NCBI RefSeq assembly: GCF_015277875.1
Contig: NZ_CP063814.1
Span: 682,001 to 746,000 of the forward strand
Reading direction: 5' to 3'
Source: Microbacterium luteum
Lineage (GTDB): Bacteria > Actinomycetota > Actinomycetes > Actinomycetales > Microbacteriaceae
DNA length: 64,000 bases
Below are positions 18,615 to 27,886 of this stretch, piece after piece. Numbering within the stretch: the stretch's first letter is position 1; the number at the start of each line of letters is the position of its first letter. Made by a program: the position numbers and the translations under genes. The notes below the pieces were generated by a model. That model made no database searches. It was given only the letters and a program-made list of their open reading frames with translations, and was not told where the DNA came from.

Positions 18615-19193
18615 ATGGAATCGGTGGTCCTGGATGCCCCGGAGGGGATCGCGATGCGACTGGGCTGGGACCCGGCGATGAGCGAGCACGACCGCAAGCG
18701 CGCCCTCGCACGGGAGATCGTCGCCGATCACCTGGGTCTGGAGCCGAAGAAGGTGCGCGTCGAGCGCGAGGCGCCGGCACAGTTCGGCTTCCACACGCAG
18801 CTGATCGCCGAGGTCGACGGGGCCGACGTGCCGCTCGGCATCCGGAACGCGAACTTCCGTGCCGCGACGGTCGTCGCCGTCGCCGACCCCGCGGTGCCGC
18901 TGGGACTGGACCTTCGCGACAACCGGCCCGACGACGCCACGCTGCACGAGATGCAGCGTCACTCCCATCTCTTCGATGAGAACGACGTCGAGGCCCTCGT
19001 GCGGCACTGGACCCGCGTGCAGGCCGTCCGCGACGCGGACGGACGCGGAACCCGCGTTCGCGGCGAGCACGTGCGCCTGGACGCGCCCCAAGCGAGGGGG
19101 TGGATTCCCGACCGGCGGGTGCACTACCAGCTGGCGGACCTCTCCCGTGACGGCTGGATCATCACCCTCGCCTACGGAGCACTCCCGGCGTGA
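18615..19193 (+). CDS. degenerate 4'-phosphopantetheinyl-transferase-like protein
   Basis: A 192-residue protein with an in-frame GAGGAGG upstream of ATG 18615. Its layout resembles small Sfp/AcpS-type transferases. A helix followed by HLGLEPKKVRVE comes first, then a strand block FRAATVVAVADP, then LGLDLRDNRP where Sfp has the metal-binding GIDIE, and HWTRVQAVRDADGRG where Sfp has WxxKEAxxKxxG. The Asp of GLDL is kept, but the metal-binding Glu is Arg and the Lys-Glu pair is Val-Gln, so catalysis by the usual mechanism looks lost. The similarity is by eye only and could be coincidental. Divergent from the FAD gene. Confidence 0.45.
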   Translation: MESVVLDAPEGIAMRLGWDPAMSEHDRKRALAREIVADHLGLEPKKVRVEREAPAQFGFHTQLIAEVDGADVPLGIRNANFRAATVVAVADPAVPLGLDLRDNRPDDATLHEMQRHSHLFDENDVEALVRHWTRVQAVRDADGRGTRVRGEHVRLDAPQARGWIPDRRVHYQLADLSRDGWIITLAYGALPA

Positions 19194-19204
19194 CCTCGCG
19201 CCGC

Positions 19205-19239
19205 CTGACCCCCGCTGCCACGCGAACGGACCGGGTCAG
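19205..19239. terminator. weak hairpin between convergent genes
   Basis: CTGACCC (19205-19211) can pair with GGGTCAG (19233-19239) across a 21-base loop. There is no T tract, and the right arm overlaps the carboxypeptidase stop codon. It may be chance. Confidence 0.2.
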
Positions 19240-20576
19240 CCGAGCTGATCGGGATGTGTCAGGCGCCACCACGCGGTGGGTTCCGGGATGTGGCCCGCCA
19301 CGACGACGTCGGAGGTGGCGGTCTCGGGTCCGGCGGTCCACGTGATCGTGCCGACCACGGCGCCGTCGCGGTAGACCTCCGGCGCGCGCGTGTCGACGGT
19401 CACCTCGACCGGGGTGTCCGACCACGTGCGCAGCGCGGCGTCGCGCGCCACGACCGCCTGGGCGGACTCGCCCCACGGCGTCGTGATCGTGCCGACGACG
19501 TCGCCGGCGTCGGCGAGGGCGACGTCGTGGAACCCCGCGCGGATGCTGGCGAGCGTGCGCAGCGCGACGTCGTTCGTCGCCTCTCGCGTCTGGCTGCCCA
19601 CGACCGCGCCGGTGACGGCGAGCGGCTCACCGAGTCCGACGTCGAGCGATGCCGTGTACAGCAGGGTGAAGGTGCCGTTGCCGAGGTTCCCGGTCTTCAG
19701 ACCCGTGATGCCGTCGACGCCGAGCAGCTCGTTGGTGTTGCGCATCGGACCGGTCGCGGGGAGCGTGAGCGAGGGCGTCGCCGCGAGCTCCGCGATCGTG
19801 GGGTCCGCCGCGGCCAGTGCGCCCAAGCGCAGCAGGTCGGCGGTGGTGCTGACGTTCCCCGGATCAAGACCGGTGGGATCGACGATCCTCGTCGAGGTGA
19901 GTCCGTTCGCCTCGAGCCAGGCGCGCGCCGCGCCGAGGAACGCGGACTGCGAGCCGTAAGCCCACGTCGACACCGCGTGCGCGTAGTTGCTCGCCGACGG
20001 GATGAGCATCGTTGCGAGGGCGTCTCGCAGCGTCATGGTGCTGCCCGCGGGCATGGCCGCGATCGTCGCGCCCCGCACGTAGTAGGCGTCGTAGAGAGCG
20101 TGGTCGGCGGCGCCGAAGGTGAGCGTGGGGCCGGCATCCCCCTCGCCCAGGGGATGGGCGTCGAGCACGACGAGAGCGGTGATGAGCTTGGTGATGCTCG
20201 CGATCGGCACGGCATCCGTGGTGCCGCTCGCCGCCTGAAGTCCGTCCACGCCGAGATATTCCGGCGCACCCGACACCGTCACCGCCGACGCCCCCTGTGA
20301 CGGTTCCGCGACCGCGACCGGCTCGGATGCGGCGACGGCCCGATCCTGCAGCTGTGCCGTCGGTGCCGGGAGCGGAGCGCCGAGCGCCCACGCCGCGTAT
20401 CCGCCCGCCGACAGTGCACCGAGGGCGATCACGAGCACCATCGCGAGCAGGATGCGACCGAGAACCCTGCGGGTGCGCCCGCGCTCGGCCGCGGTGTCGG
20501 CGGACACCGTCTCGGATCCCGCCATCAGATCCGCGAAGTCCGACAGCGCATCCGTCGAATCGCGATGCGTCGTCAT
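19236..20576 (-). CDS. membrane-anchored D-alanyl-D-alanine carboxypeptidase
   Basis: Penicillin-binding protein of the S11 (DacA-like) family, 446 residues, which trims stem-peptide D-Ala from peptidoglycan. A cytoplasmic N-terminus of about 40 residues is followed by one membrane segment (LLAMVLVIALGALSAGGYAA), so the catalytic domain is outside. The active-site motifs are SITK (the serine acylated by beta-lactams), SASN and LKTGNLG. A C-terminal beta domain of about 100 residues follows. The gene is complete and single, converging on the transferase-like gene. Confidence 0.88.
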   Translation of the reverse strand: MTTHRDSTDALSDFADLMAGSETVSADTAAERGRTRRVLGRILLAMVLVIALGALSAGGYAAWALGAPLPAPTAQLQDRAVAASEPVAVAEPSQGASAVTVSGAPEYLGVDGLQAASGTTDAVPIASITKLITALVVLDAHPLGEGDAGPTLTFGAADHALYDAYYVRGATIAAMPAGSTMTLRDALATMLIPSASNYAHAVSTWAYGSQSAFLGAARAWLEANGLTSTRIVDPTGLDPGNVSTTADLLRLGALAAADPTIAELAATPSLTLPATGPMRNTNELLGVDGITGLKTGNLGNGTFTLLYTASLDVGLGEPLAVTGAVVGSQTREATNDVALRTLASIRAGFHDVALADAGDVVGTITTPWGESAQAVVARDAALRTWSDTPVEVTVDTRAPEVYRDGAVVGTITWTAGPETATSDVVVAGHIPEPTAWWRLTHPDQLG

Positions 20577-20662
20577 CCCGCCCCCATCGGTCGTCCGCCA
20601 CTCGCCCTCCCATCATGCACGCCCGCCACCGGAACCGCACGCGCGCGTCCGGATCGCGTCGA

Positions 20663-20720
20663 TTCGGTTGCCGCCGGATGTCGTCACGCCGCCCGGTGGC
20701 GACACTTCGCGACAGGTGAA
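20663..20720 (+). repeat. intergenic hairpin repeat, copy 1
   Basis: Left arm 20663-20683 (core GCCGCCGGATGTCG), loop 20684-20699, right arm 20700-20720 (ending GACAGGTGAA). The arms pair imperfectly, with several G-U pairs if transcribed on the plus strand. The element at 46115-46174 has the same cores with exactly the same 14-16-21 spacing, while the loop differs. This is the 239-base gap between the divergent carboxypeptidase and 20816 genes, which holds no other gene that I can see. Confidence 0.6.
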
Positions 20721-20747
20721 GGCGCCGCGACGGGTGAAGGCGCCGCG
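20715..20747 (+). repeat. tandem direct repeat, 15 bp with 18-bp period
   Basis: GGTGAAGGCGCCGCG occurs at 20715-20729 and again at 20733-20747. The first copy overlaps the right arm of the hairpin repeat. It could be a small operator or a slippage product. Confidence 0.6.
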
Positions 20748-20815
20748 CAGGTCACGAAACGCAGACGATCGTCGCGTGTCACGCGCTCGCAACGATCCGC
20801 GACATATCGTGAAGC

Positions 20816-21382
20816 ATGGAGCACACAGCCGACAGGGGAACGGTCGTCGCGGTCGTCGGCGACGCGGCGGAGGATGCGATCGAGACGCTCGACGGGATCC
20901 GAGGGGTCGAGATCCTGACGCTGCGGGGGAGCGAGCCGGCCCTCGCCGCCCGCCGCATCGGAGCCACCCGCACCCCGTGGATCGTGCATGACGCCGATCC
21001 GCTGGAGCACGTCGCCGCCGCATGGGTGGAGCTGTACGAGGAGCGCTCCACCCTCGGCGCCCTCGAGCTGGAGGTCGAGACCGCGCTCGCCCACTTCGCC
21101 GCGGCGGAGGCGGTGATGCCCGACTACTACATCGTGCTCGATCCCGAAGACGTCGACACCACGTGGCGCCACTGGTGGTGCGGCGCGCTCGGGCACCACG
21201 CCCCGCGCCGGGTGATCCCCGCCGCCCGTCCGGTGTCGCCCGGAGACGACGGACTGCGGCGGATGCTGACGGCCCTGCCGACCTCGCCGCCCTGGCCGGA
21301 GCCGTCGTCGTGGCTGCCGCACATCCCGTTCGAGATCCCCGACCGCGTGGGCCTGCGGGATCGCACCGACTCGGCGGCGTGA
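20816..21382 (+). CDS. hypothetical protein, 188 residues
   Basis: A soluble protein with no motif I recognise. The N-terminus (VVAVVGDAAEDAIETLDG) looks like an alpha/beta fold with alternating strands. The middle is rich in Ala, Glu and aromatic residues, including DTTWRHWWCGALGHH. The C-terminus is Pro/Trp-rich. The ATG follows a TATCGT hexamer five bases upstream, consistent with a leaderless start. It ends one base before the converging NAD synthetase gene stops. Composition matches its neighbours, so it is not an obvious import. Confidence 0.6.
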   Translation: MEHTADRGTVVAVVGDAAEDAIETLDGIRGVEILTLRGSEPALAARRIGATRTPWIVHDADPLEHVAAAWVELYEERSTLGALELEVETALAHFAAAEAVMPDYYIVLDPEDVDTTWRHWWCGALGHHAPRRVIPAARPVSPGDDGLRRMLTALPTSPPWPEPSSWLPHIPFEIPDRVGLRDRTDSAA

Positions 21383-23440
21383 TCAGCTCGGCGGAAGCGC
21401 CGCATCGAGTTCGGCGAGCCACACGCGCGCGTTGCCGTCCGACGGCGCCCGCCAGTCTCCACGCGGGGACAGCGAGCCGGCGGGGGAGACCTTCGGTCCG
21501 TTGGGGATCGCCGAGCGCTTGAACTGCGCGAACGAGAAGTAGCGCGTGAGGAACACCCGCATCCACCGGGCGATCTCGTCGAGCGTGAAGGCGTAGCGGT
21601 CGTCGTGGGGGAATCCGGGCGGCCACGCGCCGGCCTCGGCGTCGCTCCACGCGTGTGCGGCCACGAACGCGATCTTCGACGGGCGCATCCCGAACCGCAG
21701 CACGTGGAACAGGGTGAAATCGTGCAGGGCATACGGCCCGATGCGGTCCTCGGTGGACTGGATGTTGCCGTCGGCGTCGGCCGGAACGAGCTCGGGACTG
21801 ATCTCGGTGTCGAGCACACCCTGCAGGATCGCCGCGGCCGCGTCGTCGACGCCTTCGCGGTGGGAGATCACCCAGCGGATCACGTGCTGGATGAGGGTCT
21901 TCGGCACACCGGCGTTCACCGCGTAGTGGCTCATGTGATCGCCGACGCCGTAGGTGGCCCAACCGAGGGCGAGCTCGGACATGTCGGAGGTGCCCACGAC
22001 GAAGCCGCCGTTGCGGTTGGCCAGGCGGAAGAGGTAATCGGTGCGCAGCCCCGCCTGCACGTTCTCGAAGGTGATGTCGTGCAACGGCTCTCCCGCGGCG
22101 AACGGGTGCCCCAGCTTCTCCAGCATCTCCGTCGCTGCACCGCGGATGTCGATCGTCTCGATCGACGCGCCCATCGCCTGGGACAGGGCGATCGCGTTGG
22201 ATTTGGTGCGCTCGCTCGTCGCGAAGCCCGGCATCGTGTAGGTGAGGATGTCCGAGCGGGGCCGACCGAGCAGGTCCATCGCGCGCGCGATCACCAGGAG
22301 CGCGTGGGTCGAGTCGATGCCGCCGGAGACGCCGAGCACGGGCTTGGGGTTCCCGATCGCCCGCATCCGCTGCACCAGACCGGTCACCTGGATGTTGAAC
22401 GCCTCGTAGCAGTCCTGCGCCAGCCGTGCCGGGTCGTCGGGCACGAACGGGAAGCGGTCGACCGGCCGCGCGAGGCCGGTCGGCGACACCGGGGGCGCGA
22501 GGTCGAACTCGACGGTGCGGAAGACGGTGTCGGCGGCGTGGGTTCGGCGGTTGTCGTCGAAGGTCCCCTGTCGCTGGCGGTCCTGTCGCAGGCGGTCGAG
22601 ATCGATGTCGGCGACGGAGCGGCGCGGCCCGTCGGGGAAGCGCTCGGTCTCGGCGAGGAGGTTGCCGACCTCGTAGATCATCGTCTGGCCGTCCCAGGAC
22701 ACGTCGTTGGTCGACTCGCCCGCGCCGGCGGCGGCATAGACGTACGCTCCGAGGCAGCGCAGGGACTGCGACCGGCACAGCTCGTGGCGGTCCTCGGCGC
22801 GCGCGATCGTGATGGGGCTTCCCGAGAGGTTCACCATCACCGTCGCGCCGGCCAGCGCCGCGCGGGAGGAGGGCGGGATCGGCACCCAGACGTCTTCGCA
22901 CACTTCGGCGTGCACGACGAGGTCGGGAACGTCGCGGGCGCGGAACAGCAGATCGGGCCCGAAGGGCACGTCGGCGCCGGCGATGCGAATGACGCCACCG
23001 GCCTGGTCGTCGCCGGGCGCGTACCAGCGGCGCTCGTAGAACTCGCGATAGGTCGGCAGGAAGGACTTCGGAGCGACGCCCAGCACGCGACCGCGGTGGA
23101 TGACGACGGCGCAGTTGTACAGGCGGTTCCGGTGGCGGAGCGGAGCTCCGACGACGAGCACCGGCAGGAGATCGGCGGTCTCGGCGGCGAGGTGCTCGAT
23201 CGCGCTGTCGACCGCGTCGAGCACCGCATCCTGGAGCACGAGGTCATCGATCGCGTAGCCGGTGAGTCCGAGCTCGGGGAAGACCGCGACGGCGGTGTGG
23301 TCGTCGTGGCACGCGCGTGCGGCGTCGAGGATCGCCTCGGCGTTTGTCGCCGGATCGGCGATCGCGACGGGCACGGTGCACGCCGCGACGCGCGCGAACC
23401 CGTGGCGGTAGGCGCTGTCGAACGGGAGAGGAGTGCTCAC
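21383..23440 (-). CDS. nadE: glutamine-dependent NAD+ synthetase
   Basis: Makes NAD+ from nicotinate adenine dinucleotide, ATP and glutamine. The 685-residue length fits the two-domain actinobacterial enzyme. The N-terminal nitrilase-type glutaminase has its catalytic triad in FPELGLTGY (Glu), APKSFLPTYREF (Lys) and VHAEVCEDVWV (Cys). The C-terminal synthetase has the ATP pyrophosphatase loop VLGVSGGIDSTHALL. GTG 23440 lies six bases after CAGACT on the minus strand and gives the expected N-terminus; the open frame continues far upstream but is antisense to the next gene. Confidence 0.95.
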   Translation of the reverse strand: MSTPLPFDSAYRHGFARVAACTVPVAIADPATNAEAILDAARACHDDHTAVAVFPELGLTGYAIDDLVLQDAVLDAVDSAIEHLAAETADLLPVLVVGAPLRHRNRLYNCAVVIHRGRVLGVAPKSFLPTYREFYERRWYAPGDDQAGGVIRIAGADVPFGPDLLFRARDVPDLVVHAEVCEDVWVPIPPSSRAALAGATVMVNLSGSPITIARAEDRHELCRSQSLRCLGAYVYAAAGAGESTNDVSWDGQTMIYEVGNLLAETERFPDGPRRSVADIDLDRLRQDRQRQGTFDDNRRTHAADTVFRTVEFDLAPPVSPTGLARPVDRFPFVPDDPARLAQDCYEAFNIQVTGLVQRMRAIGNPKPVLGVSGGIDSTHALLVIARAMDLLGRPRSDILTYTMPGFATSERTKSNAIALSQAMGASIETIDIRGAATEMLEKLGHPFAAGEPLHDITFENVQAGLRTDYLFRLANRNGGFVVGTSDMSELALGWATYGVGDHMSHYAVNAGVPKTLIQHVIRWVISHREGVDDAAAAILQGVLDTEISPELVPADADGNIQSTEDRIGPYALHDFTLFHVLRFGMRPSKIAFVAAHAWSDAEAGAWPPGFPHDDRYAFTLDEIARWMRVFLTRYFSFAQFKRSAIPNGPKVSPAGSLSPRGDWRAPSDGNARVWLAELDAALPPS

Positions 23441-23452
23441 CCGCCCAGTCTG
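23441..23452 (-). promoter_or_regulatory. -10 element (CAGACT) for nadE
   Basis: On the minus strand CAGACT ends six bases before GTG 23440. It shares the 69-base divergent region with the helicase gene, which instead has TACTGT (plus strand) and a leader with a Shine-Dalgarno. Confidence 0.4.
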
Positions 23453-23509
23453 GCAGGTGAGGCCGTGTCGGCGGTCCTCGCTACTGTCGAAGGCGACCAA
23501 GAGGAGAGC

Positions 23510-26500
23510 ATGCGCTACATACCTGACCAGGGCCGGATCGTCTGGAGCGCCAGCGATCTGAAGGCGGCCGCCGAATGCGAGTTCGCGTGGCTGCGGGCGA
23601 TCGACGCCAAGCTCGGCCGCGTCGCCGTGGTCGAAGACCCCGAAGACCTCACCCTGGAGCGGGCCGGTCGCCTCGGCGACGCGCACGAGCAGCGTGTGCT
23701 CGAGCGCTACCGCGAGGAGTTCGGTGCCGGCGTGTGGGAGATCGATGCCACCGAGTCGCGCGACGCCGACGGGCTGCAGCGAGCCGTCGCCGCCACGGCG
23801 GCCGCCCTCGCCTCCGATGCCGACATCGTCTACCAGGCGGCCTTCTCGACCGACGAGTTCGTCGGGTTCGCCGACTTTCTCGCGCGCGACGAGCAGGGCC
23901 GCTGGCTGGTGCAGGATTCCAAGCTCGCGCGTCGCGCGCGGGTGACCGCCCTCATGCAGTTGGCGGCATATGTCGCGCAGCTCGACCGTCTCGGCGTTCC
24001 CAGATCGGACCGCGTCGAGCTGCTTTTGGGCGATGGCACCGTCAGCGCCCACGCCGTCGACGATCTGCTGCCCGTGTTCGAGCTGCGCGCCGCGCGCCTG
24101 CGCGCCCTGGTCGCCGATCGCGATCTCGCCGCCGGCGCCGACGGAGCACCGGTCGCCTGGGGCGACCCGCGAGGCGACCTCGATGTCGTCGCGTGCGGTC
24201 GCTGCGCGACATGTGAGCTCGAGGTGGTCGCCTCGCGGGATCTGCTGCTCGTGGCCGGCATGCGACCGGTGCAGCGACAGCGGCTGCGGTCGGCCGGCAT
24301 CCTCACCATCGACGACCTCGCCGCGACGCCATCGGGCCCGGCCGGGATGAACCCCGACACGTTCTCGATGCTTCGCGTGCAGGCGCGACTGCAGCTGGAG
24401 AGCCCCGCCGGCATCGAGATGTCGCGACCGCAGGTGCCGACCTACCGCGTGGTCGCCCCGAAGGCGCTCGGGGCGCTGCCCCGGCCGAACGCCGGCGACA
24501 TCTTCTTCGACTTCGAAGGCGACCCGCTGTACACCGAGGCGCCGCGCGAGGGGCGCGCCGAGTGGGGCATCGACTATCTCTTCGGCTGGGTGGATCTGGG
24601 AGAGCGCTACACCGCGCTCTGGGCGCACTCGTTCGCCGAAGAGAAGGTAGCGCTGGAGACATTCCTCGACATCGTGCGGATGCGTCGGCAGCAGCATCCG
24701 GGCATGCACATCTATCACTACGCGCCGTACGAGCCGACTCATCTCTTGGCGATGGCCGCTCGACACGGCGTGCGGGAGGGCGAGGTCGACCAGCTGCTGC
24801 GGGACGGCGTCTTCGTCGACCTCTATCCCGTCGTGCGGCGCGCTCTGCGGGTCGGATCGCGCTCGTACTCCATCAAGAAGCTCGAACCGCTCTACATGGG
24901 CGATGAGATCCGCACCAGCGACGTGCAGAAGGGCGACGACTCGATCGTCCGCTACGTCGAGGCGAGGGCGCTGCACGACCGCGGCGAGGAGGCTGCCGCG
25001 CGCGTGGTGCTCGACGATCTCGCCGACTACAACCGCTACGACTGCGTATCGACCCTGCGGCTGCGCGACTGGCTGGTGGACCGTGCGCGCGAGGCGGCCC
25101 TGCGCCCCACCCCCGACGCCGATCCGGCCGAGAACGCCTACCGGCCATCCCACCGTGCCACGACGCTGGCCGAGATGGCCGCATCGCTCCCCGTCGACTC
25201 GGTGCCGGCGCGGTCGCTGCGGCTGGGGGCTGCGGCGATCGACTACTACCCGCGCGAGGCGAAGACCTTCTGGGCGACGCACTACCTGCGGCTGCGCGAG
25301 CCGGTCTCGCTGTGGGAGGACAGCCGCGACGTGGTCGTCATCGATCCGGCCCGGTGCCGCGTCGTCGAGGACTGGCATCGGCCGGAGGGGGCGCGCACGG
25401 ACCGACGCGTCCTCGAGATCCGCGGCGAGCTGGCGCCGGGCACACGGCTCAGCGAAGGTTCCTCGCCGTTCGCTCTCTACGACCTGCCCGCCCCCTACCC
25501 GTTCGACGCGGCTCCGCGCTGGATCCACGCGGACCACCGGGTGAGCGTCGTGGAAGTGCTCGACGACGGTGTGATCGTCTCGGAGAGCGCGGTCCAGGGA
25601 TTCACGTGGTCCGAGCTTCCCGTCGCGCTCACGCCGGCCTCGCCCCCGCCCGCGGCGAACCAGCAGGTCGCGATCGACGCATGGGCCGACGCCGTGATCG
25701 CCGCAGCGCCGCAGCTTCCGGAGGAGCCCGCGACGGACATCCTGTGCCGGCGGCCGCCGCGAACCCGCTCCGGCGCACTCGCGGTCTCCGAGGGTGACGA
25801 CGCCGATGCCATCGTGCGCAGCGTGCTCGACCTCGACCGCAGCTACCTCGCTGTGCAGGGCCCGCCGGGAACGGGGAAGACCTACATCGGATCGCATGTG
25901 ATCGCGCGGCTCGTCGCCGAGCACGGATTCACCGTGGGCGTCGTGGCGCAGTCGCACGCGGTGGTCGAGAACATGCTCGATCGCGTGATCGCCGCGGGCG
26001 TGCCGGCGGCACAGGTCGGAAAGGCGCCGAAGGATGCCGCCGTCACGCCGTCGTTCACCGCGCTCGCCAAGAACGGCATCGCCGAATTCGCCGCGGCGCA
26101 CGCCGAGACGGGGTACGTCATCGGCGGAACCGCGTGGGACTTCGCCCACGAGGGCCGCGTGCCCCGGGGAAGTCTCGACCTGCTCGTGATCGACGAGGCC
26201 GGGCAGTTCTCGCTCGCCTCCACGATCGCCGTCTCGCTGGCGGCCTCACGCCTGCTGCTGCTCGGCGATCCTCAGCAGCTGCCCCAGGTGAGTCAGGGCA
26301 CGCATCCGGAACCGGTCGACACATCCGCGCTCGGGTGGGTGATCGACGGCGCAGACGTCATCCCGGCGGAGTACGGCTACTTCCTCGCGCGAACGTGGCG
26401 GATGCACCCCGACGTGGCGGCATCGGTGTCGACGCTGTCCTACGGCGGGGCGCTGCGCGCGCACCCGTCGACCGCGCGGCGAACCCTCGAGGGCATCGCT

Positions 26501-27106
26501 CCCGGGCTTCACGCGCATCCCGTGCGGCACCGCGGGAACGCCACGTGGTCGCCCGAAGAAGCTGAGGTCGTCGCCGGCATCGTCACCGATCTCATCGGTC
26601 GATCGTGGCAGCCGGTGCGCACCGATGCATCCGGTCGGTCCGTCTCGGAGCCTGCGCGTCCCCTGAGCGCCGCCGACGTCATCGTCGTCACGCCGTACAA
26701 CGCGCAGCAGGTCGCGGTCGAAGAGGCGCTCGAGGCCGCCGGTCACGGCGACGTGCGCGTCGGCACGGTCGACCGGTTCCAAGGCCAGGAGGCGGCGGTC
26801 GCGATCGTCTCCCTCGCTGCGTCGGCCGGGCGCGACGCCCCGCGGGGGCTCGAGTTCCTGCTGCTGCGCAACCGCCTCAACGTGGCGGTCTCGCGCGCGA
26901 TGCACGCCGCGTTCGTGGTGTATTCACCCGGGCTGCTCGACGACCTGCCCCGCACGCCGGAGGGCGTGGCGCGCCTCAGCGCGTTCGCGCGCCTGGTGGG
27001 CGCCGACCCGGATGCGTCGTTCGGCGCCGGGCCGGGCGGCGACGCGCAGCTAGGGTCCGCCGTCGGCGATGTCAACCCCGTTCAGGTCGCCTCGGCCCGA
27101 TCGTAG
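23510..27106 (+). CDS. TM0106-type RecB-like nuclease fused to SF1 helicase
   Basis: A 1198-residue DNA-processing protein with three parts. Residues 1 to about 300 are a RecB/Cas4-like nuclease. GDAHEQRVLERY gives the His, VGFADFL and VQDSKLA the metal ligands, and QLAAY the QxxxY motif. Cys23 together with Cys229, Cys232 and Cys235 match the four-cysteine iron-sulfur pattern of Cas4 and AddB. Around residue 334, FFDFEGDP begins an RNase H-like exonuclease domain. From about residue 770 there is an Upf1-like SF1 helicase with GPPGTGKT (784-791), LLVIDEAG, LLGDPQQLPQV, TWRMHP and a C-terminal DRFQGQEAAV. The ATG is preceded by GAGGAG. The exact function is not established for this family. Confidence 0.88.
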   Translation: MRYIPDQGRIVWSASDLKAAAECEFAWLRAIDAKLGRVAVVEDPEDLTLERAGRLGDAHEQRVLERYREEFGAGVWEIDATESRDADGLQRAVAATAAALASDADIVYQAAFSTDEFVGFADFLARDEQGRWLVQDSKLARRARVTALMQLAAYVAQLDRLGVPRSDRVELLLGDGTVSAHAVDDLLPVFELRAARLRALVADRDLAAGADGAPVAWGDPRGDLDVVACGRCATCELEVVASRDLLLVAGMRPVQRQRLRSAGILTIDDLAATPSGPAGMNPDTFSMLRVQARLQLESPAGIEMSRPQVPTYRVVAPKALGALPRPNAGDIFFDFEGDPLYTEAPREGRAEWGIDYLFGWVDLGERYTALWAHSFAEEKVALETFLDIVRMRRQQHPGMHIYHYAPYEPTHLLAMAARHGVREGEVDQLLRDGVFVDLYPVVRRALRVGSRSYSIKKLEPLYMGDEIRTSDVQKGDDSIVRYVEARALHDRGEEAAARVVLDDLADYNRYDCVSTLRLRDWLVDRAREAALRPTPDADPAENAYRPSHRATTLAEMAASLPVDSVPARSLRLGAAAIDYYPREAKTFWATHYLRLREPVSLWEDSRDVVVIDPARCRVVEDWHRPEGARTDRRVLEIRGELAPGTRLSEGSSPFALYDLPAPYPFDAAPRWIHADHRVSVVEVLDDGVIVSESAVQGFTWSELPVALTPASPPPAANQQVAIDAWADAVIAAAPQLPEEPATDILCRRPPRTRSGALAVSEGDDADAIVRSVLDLDRSYLAVQGPPGTGKTYIGSHVIARLVAEHGFTVGVVAQSHAVVENMLDRVIAAGVPAAQVGKAPKDAAVTPSFTALAKNGIAEFAAAHAETGYVIGGTAWDFAHEGRVPRGSLDLLVIDEAGQFSLASTIAVSLAASRLLLLGDPQQLPQVSQGTHPEPVDTSALGWVIDGADVIPAEYGYFLARTWRMHPDVAASVSTLSYGGALRAHPSTARRTLEGIAPGLHAHPVRHRGNATWSPEEAEVVAGIVTDLIGRSWQPVRTDASGRSVSEPARPLSAADVIVVTPYNAQQVAVEEALEAAGHGDVRVGTVDRFQGQEAAVAIVSLAASAGRDAPRGLEFLLLRNRLNVAVSRAMHAAFVVYSPGLLDDLPRTPEGVARLSAFARLVGADPDASFGAGPGGDAQLGSAVGDVNPVQVASARS

Positions 27107-27130
27107 ATTGGCGAAGCGCCTCAGGGCGCG

Positions 27131-27162
27131 GCGGCACCCGTTCGGCGAGGGGCGGGTGCCGC
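27131..27162. terminator. GC-rich hairpin between helicase gene and upp
   Basis: GCGGCACCCG (27131-27140) pairs perfectly with CGGGTGCCGC (27153-27162) over a 12-base loop. There is no T tract. It lies in the 147-base convergent gap and could act on either strand. Confidence 0.45.
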
Positions 27163-27173
27163 TCCCTCGGGCT

Positions 27174-27201
27174 CCGGGCGTCAGCCCTGGTTCACGCCCG
27201 G
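27174..27201. terminator. second hairpin before the upp stop
   Basis: CCGGGCGT (27174-27181) pairs perfectly with ACGCCCGG (27194-27201) over a 12-base loop. With the hairpin at 27131 it may form a bidirectional terminator pair. It lacks a T tract. Confidence 0.35.
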
Positions 27202-27253
27202 TCGTCAGCGGCTGTCAGCGCGTCGCGGGTCGTCAGCGGCGCGCCGCTCGCTG

Positions 27254-27886
27254 TCAGACCGTTCCGTAGAGGCGGTCTCCGGCGTCGCCGAGACCGGGCA
27301 CGATGTAGCCCTTCTCGTTGAGCCGCTCGTCGAGGGCCCCGAGGACCAGGGTCACGTCGCGGTCGCCGACCTGCGCCGTGATGGCCTCGACGCCCTTCGG
27401 GGCGGCGAGGAGGCAGATCGCGGTGACATCCTGCGCGCCGCGGGCGAACAGGAAGTCGATCGCGGCGCCGAGCGAACCGCCGGTGGCGAGCATCGGGTCG
27501 AGCACGAAGCACTGACGATCGCTGAGGTCGTCGGGAAGGCGCTCGGCGTAGGTCTGCGGCTCGAGGGTCTCCTCGTTGCGCACCATGCCGAGAAAGCCCA
27601 CCTCGGCGGTGGGCACGAGCTTGGTCATGCCCTCGAGCATCCCGAGCCCCGCACGCAGGATCGGCACCACGAGCGGCCGCGGTTCACTGATCTTCACGCC
27701 CATCGTCTCGGTGACCGGCGTCGTGATGCGAATCGGCGCGACGCGCACGTTCCGGGTCGCCTCGTACGCCAACAGCGTCACCAGCTCCTCGGTGAGCTGA
27801 CGGAACACCGGCGACGACGTCTCGCGGTTGCGCAGCACGGTGAGCTTGTGGGTGATGAGCGGATGGTCGGCGACATGCAAGCGCAT
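27254..27886 (-). CDS. upp: uracil phosphoribosyltransferase
   Basis: Pyrimidine salvage enzyme that makes UMP from uracil and PRPP in the cytoplasm; 210 residues, full length. The PRPP loop is [17 protein letters not shown], and the C-terminal uracil-binding segment is [17 protein letters not shown]. The N-terminal [16 protein letters not shown] is typical of the family. ATG 27886 lies seven bases after TACCCT on the minus strand. It is divergent from tadA with a 46-base shared promoter region. Confidence 0.97.
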   Translation of the reverse strand: MRLHVADHPLITHKLTVLRNRETSSPVFRQLTEELVTLLAYEATRNVRVAPIRITTPVTETMGVKISEPRPLVVPILRAGLGMLEGMTKLVPTAEVGFLGMVRNEETLEPQTYAERLPDDLSDRQCFVLDPMLATGGSLGAAIDFLFARGAQDVTAICLLAAPKGVEAITAQVGDRDVTLVLGALDERLNEKGYIVPGLGDAGDRLYGTV

